Shown here: one piece after another, positions 34,440 through 46,023 of the stretch | How the letters are laid out: every line of letters starts with the position of its first letter | Numbering within the stretch: the stretch's first letter is position 1 | From: Prunus persica | Taxonomy: Eukaryota; Streptophyta; Magnoliopsida; Rosales; Rosaceae | Direction: 5' to 3' | Assembly: GCF_000346465.2 (NCBI RefSeq) | Contig: NC_034012.1 | Coordinates: forward strand, 10,896,294 to 10,960,293 | DNA length: 64,000 bases | The notes under the pieces: generated by a model | What the model was told of the DNA's origin: nothing | Seen by the model: only the letters and a program-made list of their open reading frames with translations | Databases searched by the model: none | Program-made: the position numbers and the translations under genes

Positions 34440-37400
34440 TTACCTTCTGCTTGGCATTGAAGTGGATCTTGGAATACTCTCGGTATGAATAGTCAATGTA
34501 ACTGGTGAAGAAACAGAAACAGAAGCCGATGGTCGAAGAAGGGGTGTGCCCACCCTACTTGAGTTTTCATTAGCAGCTAGGCAAGGACTGGTCATAGAAC
34601 TAGGAACTGGTTGCAACTCAATTCCATTGTGTGTATTAGCATCAATTGCAGGATTATCGAGCCTTTCATGATCATCTTCCTCAAGTGACATTACTGTGCT
34701 TGTGTCTGTGTGTATCGTTGACTCATCATTGTATATGCCTAGCCTTCTTTTCCTCCTAGCTGCCTTTCCCCACCCATGAATTGTTTCTCTTATCCTTTGT
34801 GGAATTAGTGCCGCCTTATAATTTGTTCCCATCTAAAAATAAATATAAAATATAAATATTGTTAGAAAACGACTCTGTATTTTTTATGCATAATATATGT
34901 ATATCTGGTTGTACCTGAGTAACCAAGGCATACAGCGGCAAGGTGCTGTAGCTGCACAGGAACTGCCCGGCAAACCTATAAGATAATTGACAGTAATATA
35001 AGACCCGTGATTGACAACAGTGAAGAGTGTCATAACCAGTAAAATTGTTTGCTTACCCTACAATCAGCCTTAAATAGACGAGCAAATGATTTCGGATAAA
35101 GCAAGAATTATACCCAAATTGCCACTGTAATCAAATAACCAAGAGATTTTGTTAATCTTAAATGATCCTACGCTGTTTCAAATGAAGTTTTGTTGGCCTT
35201 AAATGATTGAATAAGTTGTTTCCAACTTCCAAGACTCCACAATGAGTAACAATCTAGTCATGGAAAAGGAATTACCCAAAACCAAAAGAATGAAGCCAGT
35301 TCAAATGCATTCTGCAAAATCAGAATAGATAAAATAAAGAAAAGAAAAACAAAGGTATATTAGTTCTAGCATTGTGATATGTGATACAAGTAATTAAAGA
35401 ACATAATGATACAATAAAACAAGACATGCCCGGCATCACGATAACCATTGCAAACCTGGAACAAACTAAAATGGATCAATGATAACAAAAGTTCAGGCTT
35501 CTTGAACCAGAAAAGATCATCCCGAGGCCTCAACTTTGCTCCTGGGTAGGATCCAGTTATACCAGCATTCTCCAATGCTAGGGTTGCAATAACATGCTGC
35601 AGCTTCATTCCCACAAGAAGAACTAGCTGCACATGAACAGACAATCAAATTAAAGTAACATAATAAACACACGACTGTGTAACAGATTTGAGACAAGTTT
35701 ATTTACAGAAAATTCACTACTCTTATAGCTCCACTCTCTGGATATAACATCTTTATGTGTGATGTGTTTCTTTTGCAGTCATCGTCCATTGGTAGTTATA
35801 CTTCTCCTCAAAAGAGAAGGTCACAAGTTCAAATCCCCTCCCCCAAATGTCATAACTGATATAAGGAAGAGGTGTGATGTGTATTTTTACAAGCGTCTGT
35901 TTGACAATGCAAATTTTTGCTAGTATCTTAGAGATCATTCATTTTTAGTAAATAGGTGAAAACTAAAACCGAATGAAAGAAAATAATAATCTACACTTAC
36001 AGCAATTGGGATGATTGCAATCCAGAAATAGAGATTCGACCCTGTAATAGGTTACAGAAAGCAGTCACATTTTAGAGTTTTCAAGACCAATAATCATCTT
36101 ATCATGCACCAACTGGCAGTTAGAATGACAAAATAATGAAACATGCAAGCTATAATTATCATTTAAAAGGTGATGAAACCTTAATATCCTTTTGAGAGTG
36201 AATATTTAAATTAAAAAAATCCCTTTGTTTTGTAGCATATTCACGCTAGAACGAACAAGTACCAATTTCACGCATTTCATTTTCAGTTCTATCTCGTACC
36301 TTTTATATTAAACAGCATGAAAGCAACAACAAATCCCCAGAGTGGGCCACTGCAATTGATTAAAGAAGAGGCATTTTAGCTATTGATTCTCAGTGGAATT
36401 CAACTATCCAAACCGGCAATAACATCCAATAAGGACTTTCAGCACACATTCATGCCTAGTATTAAACGACAACTTATAAGAGAAACGACAACTAATAAGA
36501 GAGACGACACCACTGTATGTGCACAAATACAAACAATACATTGTTATGGTCATGGTAACCAAAAATACTGCTCATTTACTATTTCCATTCTTAATTGAAG
36601 AAATTAATTTCTTACCTCACACCAACAATCCTTTGGAATTCCTCTTCCATAGACCGAATCATATAGCTGTGAAAATCATATTTTGGTGAAAGGTTGTGAT
36701 TCTGCCATGAATAAAAGAAAGGAGTAAAAATTCATTCAACAGTAGTTAAAATTGGCATTACTAACACATTATCAGCAACGTACTTATAATGTTAAATTAC
36801 CTGAACATACATACAATAGGTGGAAACAAGAACAGGAACCAATCTCAGAGCATACAACATCTAAACAATTTCTACCAAAAATCTAAGAGATCACTGAAGG
36901 AATGGGGTTTATCATAAATAAAAATTATTGAAATAAATACAGAAGCTCAGTTACCAGGCATACTATGTAAACATGATGTAATTGACACTAGTAAATTTGA
37001 AGGCGTAATAGTGAAAACCATATCATTAAGGGCTAATACATAATATTATACTGAGTAAAAAATAAATAAAAGAAAAACCAAAATGTGGAAGACTCGTTCT
37101 ACTCTTCTGATGAATGAAAATACTCGATACCATGATGAAACCCTTGCGGAGTGTTAAGTAGTCAGCACGAACCACTGAACGCCCAAATTGCCGGAAGAAA
37201 CATGTCTGTATGACAAAGCATTCAACTATAAAAAGCCTTGAATTAAAGCAGCTATCTCCTAATAGCAAGAAACACACAAAGAAAACTCAATAATAACTAG
37301 TGGAGTCTATGACGATCTAAAGTACGTTCCACACCAAAATTAAACTGTGTTTTAGCCCTTTAAGCTTTGTAATTTAAAACAACACAAAGAAGAATGGAGG

Positions 37401-39507
37401 TACCTAAGTAATTTAAGTAACAAAAATAGAGTTGCACCTACCACCCACATGAAGAAGTTATTCCTGACCAGAGGATTTGATGGATTTACAAAGCTAGACT
37501 GCCTTCGCATTGTCAACTGGCGTGTGATTTCTGTTACAGAGTATATCTACAGTCATCTCACAGGTAACTTAAAAATCTAGATCACATGGCTCATAAAAGT
37601 GGGGACCAATAAGCTGATCTATGCATAATTCTAACCAATGCCACATCAGAGTTTACCAGTCAATGAACCATGCCGGTCCATGTGAGCCTCATTCTCCCAT
37701 GCTCTCCAGCTGTGAATCTGGTCACAATATTACAATGTCAAACAGTAATCCATGAAAAATTGCAATGCAATGTTATATTCTCATCTTCTCTTTCAGTAAA
37801 TACCCACTATCGTCATACACATAACATATCAGTACACTAGATGGAAGTAATAATTAAAGATCAATGAACTTCACTTAAACTAGATAGAATTGAAGAGACA
37901 AAGGCTGATATAGATGTGCCTGTGTGTATATACATATGTAGAGAAGTACAAGGCCTGCGAAACGAAACTCTAGATTCACACCTAAGGTTGTGGCTACAGG
38001 TGCTAATTACACCTAGAACAAAGAATCCAAGCCTTCTTCTAGGTAATAGCAGTCATAACTTCTCTATTCTTGAACTAATAGCGTGAAAGCAACTTAAAAA
38101 ATGTACACCTTACGTCAAAGAATTTCAATTCACTGATTTTAATTTCCAGAATTTATAGTTGAAATTTATTTTTCTGCCTTTACTTCAATAAAGAAGACTA
38201 ACCCATTTGTTTTAGAGTATGAGTAGACACATTCTTACTCAGGGAAAATGGTAAGGTCAGAAGGGCCACCAGAAGATATTCAGATAGCTTATTAGTAGTA
38301 AGTTGCTCAAAGTTGCTGTATCCGTTGTCCAGAAGAAAAATAATTCAATGATAAATGGTAGGTTTCACCACTGTACCTAATAAGATCTGGATGAAAAAGA
38401 AGAAGTAGAAATATGAAGAAAATTCTAACCTTCACTATTGCCAACAACATCGTTAAGCAACTGTAGGATATATGTGTTATTGCCATGACAAAGATGAAGC
38501 GGTGCAACTGCTCAAGACCTTGATATGAAACAAATGGTTCATAACCCTGTACAAATAAACAAATTTCAATTTTAACCAAGATTGTTTGCCAAGGCATCAC
38601 TATAGTTCATGAAAAATAGGAGGGAAAAGAGAGAAGAAGAAGTCTAAAGTAGTTTCCTTGAGCATTAAAATCATACTCAACAGTTGTACTTCATTTCATT
38701 TCAGTTTCCAGGAACCTAGTGAATACATGAGTCATGAACAAGAATTTATAGGAAATAAGAAAAGCAAAAATGTACCAAACTAGAATTTTAGCTTAATTGT
38801 TATACATGAATGAGTGACGCACCTCTTTACAGGAATTATGATTCAAGCCATTTAACATTCTCCTAAATGAGTGAGGCAGAACAGAAAACATCAACAGCTT
38901 CCGTTCCTGGGACGAATTATTTTCAATTTCTTCATCAATTTCAGACCTCGAGCATGGAGAAAAACTGCTATTGTAGAATTTTGATGGAATGCAAATATTG
39001 GCTATCATGCTTGAGGTAGCCGTCAAAAGAAGAGAGATAAACCCAAGCAGCATCAACTCTGGCGGCAGCAGGACAAAACATTAAAGCTTAGAAATATAAA
39101 ATATAATATGAAATTGTTAGTTAAATGGCTTGATAGAAACACATCAAAAAGAACTTTTTGGATAGTTGAGGGAGGTTGTAAGCAGAGTATTAGGTTTAAT
39201 ACCTTCCTTCATTTTCTCCACAGCTTCAAGCAAGGGCTTACGATTAGTTTTCCGCAACCACTGAAACAACAAGGGAACATAACCACTGAAGATTACACAA
39301 AATATGTCACCTGGTCTTCCCTAATTCCACTTAAGTAACATTTAAGAGAAACTCATGAAAACTGCTTAGAGTATCACTTACATAACTTAATCGATGGATA
39401 GAGCGCTCCACAAGCAGAGAAACAGCAACAAAAATTGTCAAAACAGTAGCAACAGACCATGTTGGAGTCAAGGCCAAAGATCGCATTTCTTGTGTATCTC
39501 CCTCCAT
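34440..39507 (-). CDS. MLO: MLO-like seven-transmembrane protein (MLO4/MLO11/MLO14 type), 555 aa
   Basis: Fifteen exons join in frame: 39507-39382, 39260-39203, 39058-38823, 38546-38430, 37717-37657, 37530-37442, 37205-37131, 36701-36616, 36349-36300, 36041-36001, 35626-35456, 35311-35276, 35124-35057, 34975-34915 and 34832-34440. Length and exon number are typical of MLO. Landmarks are [18 protein letters not shown] (TM1), [112 protein letters not shown] and the calmodulin-binding segment [21 protein letters not shown] proteins act at the plasma membrane as calcium-channel-like regulators; MLO4/MLO11 control root thigmomorphogenesis, while other clades govern powdery mildew susceptibility. 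The closest remembered relatives are MLO11/MLO14. No break is seen. Confidence 0.95.
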
Positions 39508-40500
39508 TCTGAATTATTCTCCTACTCAAATATTTTTGCCTAAGGCTAGCACATAGAACTTCATAAAGGGTACGATCAAAAATATTGCCCCTTAAATGTT
39601 AAACGGAACCAAGTTTACAACAGCACACCAAAACTATACCAACCACACACACCTACATAATATGAACAGAAAGTCCTAATGTTCTGATCTCTAACCACAC
39701 CAATGACATTCACAAGGAAAATACAAAAGATGGGTACTCTGCATTTCTAACATTTAAGCTCAAATTCACTGCCAGCTAATCACAAATGTATGAACCACAA
39801 AAGGGTCTGTGAAGAACACTTTCAATTTTCCAAAATCAGAAGACAAAACAAAAATCAACTTCAATACCCTCTCTTATTGGGTATTACAAGATGGAGTTGC
39901 AGTAATATAAGCAAGCGGATCTTGCTTGGAACCCCCCAATGTCAGTTGCCTTCTTAGGTAAACCTGACAAGAAATGAACTGGCTTCTTCTCAGTGCATTA
40001 ATGTCAATCAAAGTACCTCTATAACTATTTTTACTCTTCTACTTGCAATCAAAGGAAAATTTTCTGAAGAGAGTAATAAATCCTCAACAAAGCTTCTCAC
40101 TCCTCTGAAGATTACTCACTCTCTCTAGTCTCTTCTGACCAAAAACCGCAACCTTTTCCTCAAACCCTTGAGGCCCTTACCCTTCCTTCCTGCTTAATTT
40201 TCAAGATCAGAGAGCCCAAAAGAAAACAACTTTTTTTACCACATTTTGCTTGGATCTCATTCTACACGCAAAACAGGGCAGATTCAAGGATTACATAGCC
40301 ACTGCAGATGTAAAGTTGCAGAACCCAAAATGTGAAACCCAAAACTCTCTCTTTGTTTCTCAGTGGTTCCCCTGTAAATATAATTTTCTTGGGTTCATAA
40401 AAGGAAACCAAAAATGGCGAAAAGAAAGAAACTTTCTTTTTTCTTTTTGGAGGGTGCAGGGGTAAGTTCCCAGGGCTTTTATACTTTAATGGACAACGTA
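39508..40500 (-). promoter_or_regulatory. leader and core promoter of the MLO gene
   Basis: A minus-strand TATA box (GTATAAAAG) occupies plus positions 40476-40484, so transcription probably starts near 40450. The leader would be about 0.9 kb, with a likely intron. The part next to the ATG (39545-39787) is duplicated at 44262-44530. Confidence 0.5.
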
Positions 40501-42620
40501 GTTTAAACCAAAAACAAAAGAGCGTGGGCCTTCGCCAGAAGAGATCTCACTTCTGAGTGCTTTGTTTTTCTTTTTGTCTTTTAACGAAGTTGAGAAAAGA
40601 TTTATGTGTGTTGCCCAGCTATTTTTGTCGAATAATGTTATGTCACATTTAAGTGATTAAATGTGTATTATTATTATTTGATATAGCAAAATACTATTAT
40701 TTCCGTATTAAAATGTGAATCATCCAAGACGTCTAGAATGGTATTGCAGATGGTTAGTTTGACTGCTATGTCGTTTTCTCCGCACTGATGGCAGATTTGC
40801 TTTGTTGACAGCTTTTGACGCTCTGCAAAAAAAAACTGCATTTTTTATCAAATAATTTTTAAAAATAGATACATAAAGGGCAAAATGGTATTTGGAGTTG
40901 TGAGTGATGCGTGGAAGGACAATTAGATGATGGGAGCCATTTGCTTCAAAAATTAGTTGAAGTTAGTCCAAATTCCATGTGGCCTCTTTTATTAAAACAA
41001 TGACGTTTCAATATCCCAAATTATTCAAGTCTGTGATAGGTTTGCACTTTACAGATACCTCCCTTATTCTTGGTTGGCTGAAATTTTTAAGCAATTAGTC
41101 ATGAACAGCGGATAATATTGGTATCTATATGCAATGCATGATGTCAATGCTTGCGTTTGCAACAGGTTAATCACATGCATTATGGTCATAATAAACATGA
41201 GCAATGAATCTAAGCTAGACAAAACCGCAATAATTTTTTCTCATCTATGTTAAACAATACTGATTAAGTAAAATAAAATAATTTATCAAAAAGAGTGCCA
41301 CGAGTCATGACAGATGTATGCACAGGAAATCAAATTTTACACGTGGCTTTTATAGGAGAGAAGCCGTTTAATTTATTTTTTCTTCTAGATTTTGAGTTAT
41401 GACAAGCTGATAAGTGGAGATGGTGAATATAGTTATTTATGCATACATAGATAATTTTGAACTGTTAATTGAAGTAAGTTTACAGTCTATTTAACCCGTT
41501 TAAATGTATACATTTGATGTAGTAACAGATGTAAAGAAAAATCGATACACTTAAGCTTATGGCCTCCGATTATTAATCAATACTTATCAAAATTGCATTC
41601 GAATATAAATATAGTAGTAAAACCGTTATACATTTTTGAAAAAAAGTCACTCATTTAAATCTAGTATTTTTGTAGGTAATAGTTTACTCAATACATCGAA
41701 ATATGACTTTGCGAAGGTTTGATCATTTTGCTAGGCATAAGTCACTCCGACTCGAGATTATGGACATACCTTAGTGTTGGTAGTGAGAATAACCAATTTC
41801 CCCACTAAACTTTTTCAAAAACAAAAAAAGATTTGATCACTTTTGACAAAATCCTATGAAAAGAAGATAAGACGGCAGCTAGTCGTATTGTATATTCACT
41901 TTCCAAAACTGCCCCCCATGGGGCATGATCAAGGAGGGATTGGCGCCAAGTCAAGCCACTGAATCTGAATTCTAACAACCGTATTTATTAAGTTGGACTC
42001 AATTTTGATTGGACCTACCGCATATATATACGTATGACTTATCAGATACGTGACCTTCATGAAGAAAAACGACCGATTGTCCCCATAACATGCATGAAGG
42101 CATCGTCTCACTTTTACTTTTTGACATAGAAAATGCATGACACTTTTTAAAGGAACCCACTACGAAGCCATGCAGCAGATGCAGTGACGTACTACGCAGT
42201 ACACCAGTAGAAGTGGCTAGGGTTGCTTCGTTTGGAAAAGAAATTGGAAATTTGGGTCGGTTTTCTGATGTTACTAATTCACGCGTTATAATATAATTTA
42301 TGATAAGTTTATATTTTGAACTTTATTGTATTAAAAAAACCATTGTAAAATGAGTTCTTTTTTATGTGACGGTAATGAATGATGTTATAAGACGTATATT
42401 TATTTATTAAAATTATCTTTTGAGTCCATGATATATCAATTATGTCGTTCACTCGTAATATAAGCTATAACACGTAGATTAGTAACATTACGTGGCTGAT
42501 AGTTTGACCATTAAATTTTAATTTCTCACATTCATATTGAGACGTTTAATTGCCATTTTGGATTTCTTTTTTTTCTCAGAAATTTTATGATTGCCTTTGT
42601 AATTCAGTTAAAAAAGCCAT
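40501..42620. other. spacer upstream of MLO
   Basis: AT-rich DNA with no supported gene, transposon end or long repeat. Confidence 0.5.
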
Positions 42621-42629
42621 TAGTTATAA

Positions 42630-42777
42630 GGGTTATGCTAGGGAGACCAACTTTAGATACCAACTTGTGTACCAACTCTCTAATAGAGGTGGAGTCCACC
42701 AATACAATGGGTCCCACACTCTATTAGAGAGTTGGTACACAAGTTGGTATCTAAAGTTGGTCTCCCTAGCATTTTCC
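42630..42777. mobile_element. short palindromic MITE (148 bp)
   Basis: Nearly the whole element is an inverted repeat: ATGCTAGGGAGACCAACTTT, TACCAACTTGTGTACCAACT and CTCTAATAGAG on the left are mirrored exactly on the right around a central GTGGAGTCCACC-like spacer. The direct repeat TAGTTATAA flanks it at 42621-42629 and 42778-42786 (9 bp), placing it with Mutator-type MITEs. Confidence 0.85.
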
Positions 42778-42786
42778 TAGTTATAA

Positions 42787-43385
42787 AGAACAATAACTTT
42801 CTCCCCCCTCAAAGTGAAAACTACTCTAGAAGTGTTTTTCCAGAGAAAGAGGGATTGGATTTCCAAGTGCCGACTCCAACTACTAAAGATTATGATTTTC
42901 AAATTGCTCCGCGCTGAAAACGCGTTTGTTTGTTAGGTGGCACAGAGTAAATGTATTTTGGACTTGCTTACAAGTTTGGCTTGGTCTTGGGAAGAGACAG
43001 ATGGCACTTGCCAGTTGCCAGTTGGCCCAGCAAAATGTTTAGGATATAGTAAAGACAGTTCAGGAAAGTCTGAAAAACTGTGGGATTTTATAGATGTTTT
43101 CTTGCTGAAACCAATATTTTGACAGTGAATTGATAAAGAGGATGTTTGTGTGAGATTGAAAAAGAAAGGGAAAGATAATGTGATCACCCACCATCATTCT
43201 TAGACTTTCATTTCGTGGGTTCCATGAAGTTTCTTCCCATCAGACTCAACTCCACATTGGTGGAGGAGATTTGTGTAATTGCTGGCCTGCTCAACACACC
43301 ATGTGAAGTGGAGGGTCTGCTTTTGCTATCAAATAATAATGATATGTTTTATGCTTAGACATAGCTTTCGGAAGAATTGCTTGAA
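42787..43385. other. spacer without recognised genes
   Basis: No supported gene. It lies between the MITE and the truncated end of the MLO duplication. Confidence 0.4.
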
Positions 43386-43387
43386 AT

Positions 43388-44530
43388 TTCTCAAGACCTT
43401 GATGATATGAAACAAATGGATCATAGCCATATTCAAATAAATGAATTTTGCATTTCACCAAAGATTGTTTGCCAAGGCATCGCTTATAGTTCATGGAAAA
43501 GTAGGAGGGAAAAGAGAGGATGACGTCTAAGAATAATTCCTTAAACATTTAAATCATATTCCTTGAGCCATTCAACATTCTCCTGAACGAGTGAGGCAGA
43601 ACAGAAAACACCAACATCTTACGTTCCTGGGATGAATTATTTTTCAATTTTTTCATCAATTTCAGACCGAGCATGGAGAAAAATTGCTATTGTAGAACTT
43701 TGATGGAATGCAAATATTGGCTATCATGCTTGGGGTCCTTCAAAAGCGGAGAGATAAACCTAAGCAGCATCAACTCTGGAGGCAGCAGAACAAAAACATG
43801 AAAGCTTAGAAATGACAGTTATAATATGAAATTATGAGTTACATGGCTTGCTAGAATCGCATCAAAAAGAATTTTTCAGATAGTTGAGGGAGGTTGTAAG
43901 AGTATTAGGCCAAATACCTTCCCTAATTTTCTCCACAGCTTCAAGCGCGGGCTTACGATTGGTTTTCTGCAACCACTGAAACAACAAAGAGAAACAAAAT
44001 ATGCCACTCAGTCTCCCTAATTCCACTTAAATGTCTAATAACTTAAATAACAATAAAGAGAAACAAAAACCTCATGAAAAATGCTAGAGTATAAGTTACA
44101 TAACTGAATCGATGGATAGAGAACTCCACAGGCAGAGAAACAGCAACAAAAATTGTCAAAACAGTGGCAAGACCATGTTGGAGTCAAGGCCAAAGATCAT
44201 ATTTCCTGTGTACCTTCTTCCATTCTGAATTATTCTCGTATTCAAATACTGTAACTCTATTTCAAGTGCACCCCAAAATATTTGTCTAAGGCCAGTACAT
44301 AGGACTTCATAAAGGGTGCGATAAAAAATATTGCCCCTTAATTGATAAACAGAACCAAGATCCCAACAGCACACCAAAACTATACCAACCACACCTACAT
44401 AATATGGACAGAAAATCCTGCTGTTCTTATCTCTAACCACACCAATGACATTCATTAGGAAAATACAAAAGATGGGTACCCTGCATTTCTAACATTTAAG
44501 CTAAAATTCACTGCCAGCTAATCACAAATT
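43388..44530 (-). pseudogene. partial tandem duplicate of the MLO gene 5' end (pseudogene)
   Basis: It matches 38500-39787 of the intact MLO gene. Relics are: exon 4 start (about 43390-43432), exon 3 (about 43555-43780), exon 2 (about 43918-43975), exon 1 (about 44107-44225) and upstream leader DNA to 44530. The ATG is kept (MEEGTQEI) but codon 9 is TGA where the parent has CGA. Exon 1 also lacks two bases near 44170, and exon 3 has small indels (near 43635 and 43666). Exons 5-15 are missing. Divergence is obvious, so the copy is not very recent. Confidence 0.9.
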
Positions 44531-44973
44531 TGAAAAGATGGCAAGAAAATTGGCTAAACAAATGTTCACAGCAGACTGAGCAAATTTGTGTCTCTATTAA
44601 GTAATATCATGCATTAATTAATATTAATATAACGTTAATGATCTCCTTAGTTAAAGCACCTTATCGTTTATAACTTAAACTAATACATTGAAAGATCTCA
44701 CTGAACCAAAAAGATCTTTAAAAACAGTGCACTTGGCACTTCAAAAAGATCCAAGTGAAATTTTCAGGGGATATAAGGTAAAGACAATTGGCTGCCAACA
44801 TTAGCATCTAGCCAAATCTACCAATGCCCGCATGAAATATGCATTGGGAGTACACTCTGTTGCAAAATAATTATCTTGGAGTGAGGGTCAACAATTAAAA
44901 CAGCCAAATGTCCAGAAGATGCTATCACAGACCTGGAAACTTATTTTTCAACTAGCTACTGGAACTCACAATC
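44531..44973. other. spacer between the two pseudogenes
   Basis: AT-rich DNA; it probably includes the former 3' UTR of the mS35 pseudogene. No gene was seen. Confidence 0.4.
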
Positions 44974-45174
44974 TCAAGCAGGCACAGTGCTTTTTCCTTG
45001 CAATCTCATGGTCTTGTTATGCAACCTCTCCATGAATGCAGGATTTGCTCTTAATATATCCTTGACATACGAAACTCGAGCATCATCAGCCAGTTTGTTA
45101 GCTTTCCCAGCTTCCTCAATAGGGAAAGAAGAGTCCTATGGCAATCCTTTCTATTTTCTTCTCAGTGTTCAAAC
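44974..45174 (-). pseudogene. mS35 mitochondrial ribosomal protein pseudogene, last exon
   Basis: The acceptor TGTGAAG at 45175 is followed by GTTTGAACAC; the exon reads FEH*EENRKDCHRTLLSL, then after a one-base deletion IEEAGKANKLADDA, ILRANPAFMERLHNKTMRLQ, GKSTVPA and TGA at 44974. Plant mS35 has FEHREENRKDC here, so CGA became TGA. The preceding intron has (CT)n/(TA)n tracts at 45184-45236 (read as AG/TA on the plus strand). The rest of the gene lies beyond the Copia element, from 50298 on. Confidence 0.82.
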
Positions 45175-45183
45175 CTTCACAAG

Positions 45184-45205
45184 TGAGAGAGAGAGAGAGA
45201 GAGAG

Positions 45206-45236
<31 letters not shown>
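45184..45236. repeat. (GA)n(TA)n microsatellite
   Basis: About 13 GA units followed by about 13 TA units, inside the last intron of the mS35 pseudogene and next to its acceptor, where on the minus strand it serves as the pyrimidine tract. Confidence 0.9.
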
Positions 45237-45242
<6 letters not shown>

Positions 45243-45786
45243 CTTTGCAAAGAAAAATGTTTCATTAAAAAATACAAAAACAAAAACGTTGCAATTGCAT
45301 AGAGTGGATAAGATGTTGTAGTAATGAAAGGAATAATGTGCAGCACTACCAAATGTTGATATATCAATTTTCATATGCTTTATTTATGCTCAATTACTTC
45401 TTTCCTCACTTTTGGGTGGATAAACTTTTTTTCACTTTTAAATAAGATATCTCGGATGTATAAACTGCATTCGATAAAATTACTGCACATGTAATTTTCA
45501 AGGACTGAGCAAGACATAACAAAAGAATCTTCTCATACATTCCGCAGGGGCTATAACTATTAGTTTCTCTTTGTGCTATAGGAGGAGGGAGAAGTAATAA
45601 AATGCACAATCAACAATATCATGTGGGATGTATAAGAATAAAAACTCAGAAATCTGAACAACTATTAACCAGACTAAGTACTTCATATAATAACAAAACT
45701 AATGATAGAGAAAGAAAGCATGCAGTACTTCAAAAAATAATAAAACTAATAACAGAGAGAGAGGGGCATGCAGTTGACCTACCTCT

Positions 45787-46016
45787 AAAATATGAAAACT
45801 ATGAGAGAATATTTGTTTGTGGGAATTTTCTGTGTATTCTTCTCCTTGTAGGAGGTCATATTTATAATACAACGAAACCTGAATGGGCAAGTAAATAATA
45901 AATTCCTAAATCTATTTGCAGTAGGAAATCAGGAATTAAAGTAAATCAATTACAATTATAATAGGAATTCTTAGTGTGTAAGGAAAGTAAGTCAATATCC
46001 ACAAGTCACGCCAACA
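45787..46016 (-). repeat. 3' LTR of the Copia element
   Basis: 230 bp. It begins TGTTGGCGTGACTTG on the minus strand and ends CATATTTT directly against the target duplication. Confidence 0.92.
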
Positions 46017-46023
46017 CTCCCCC

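Noticed and set aside
45116..45374. Overlapping ORFs rich in Ile-Tyr or Ser-Leu repeats
   Set aside because: Products of the (GA)n(TA)n microsatellite in an intron.
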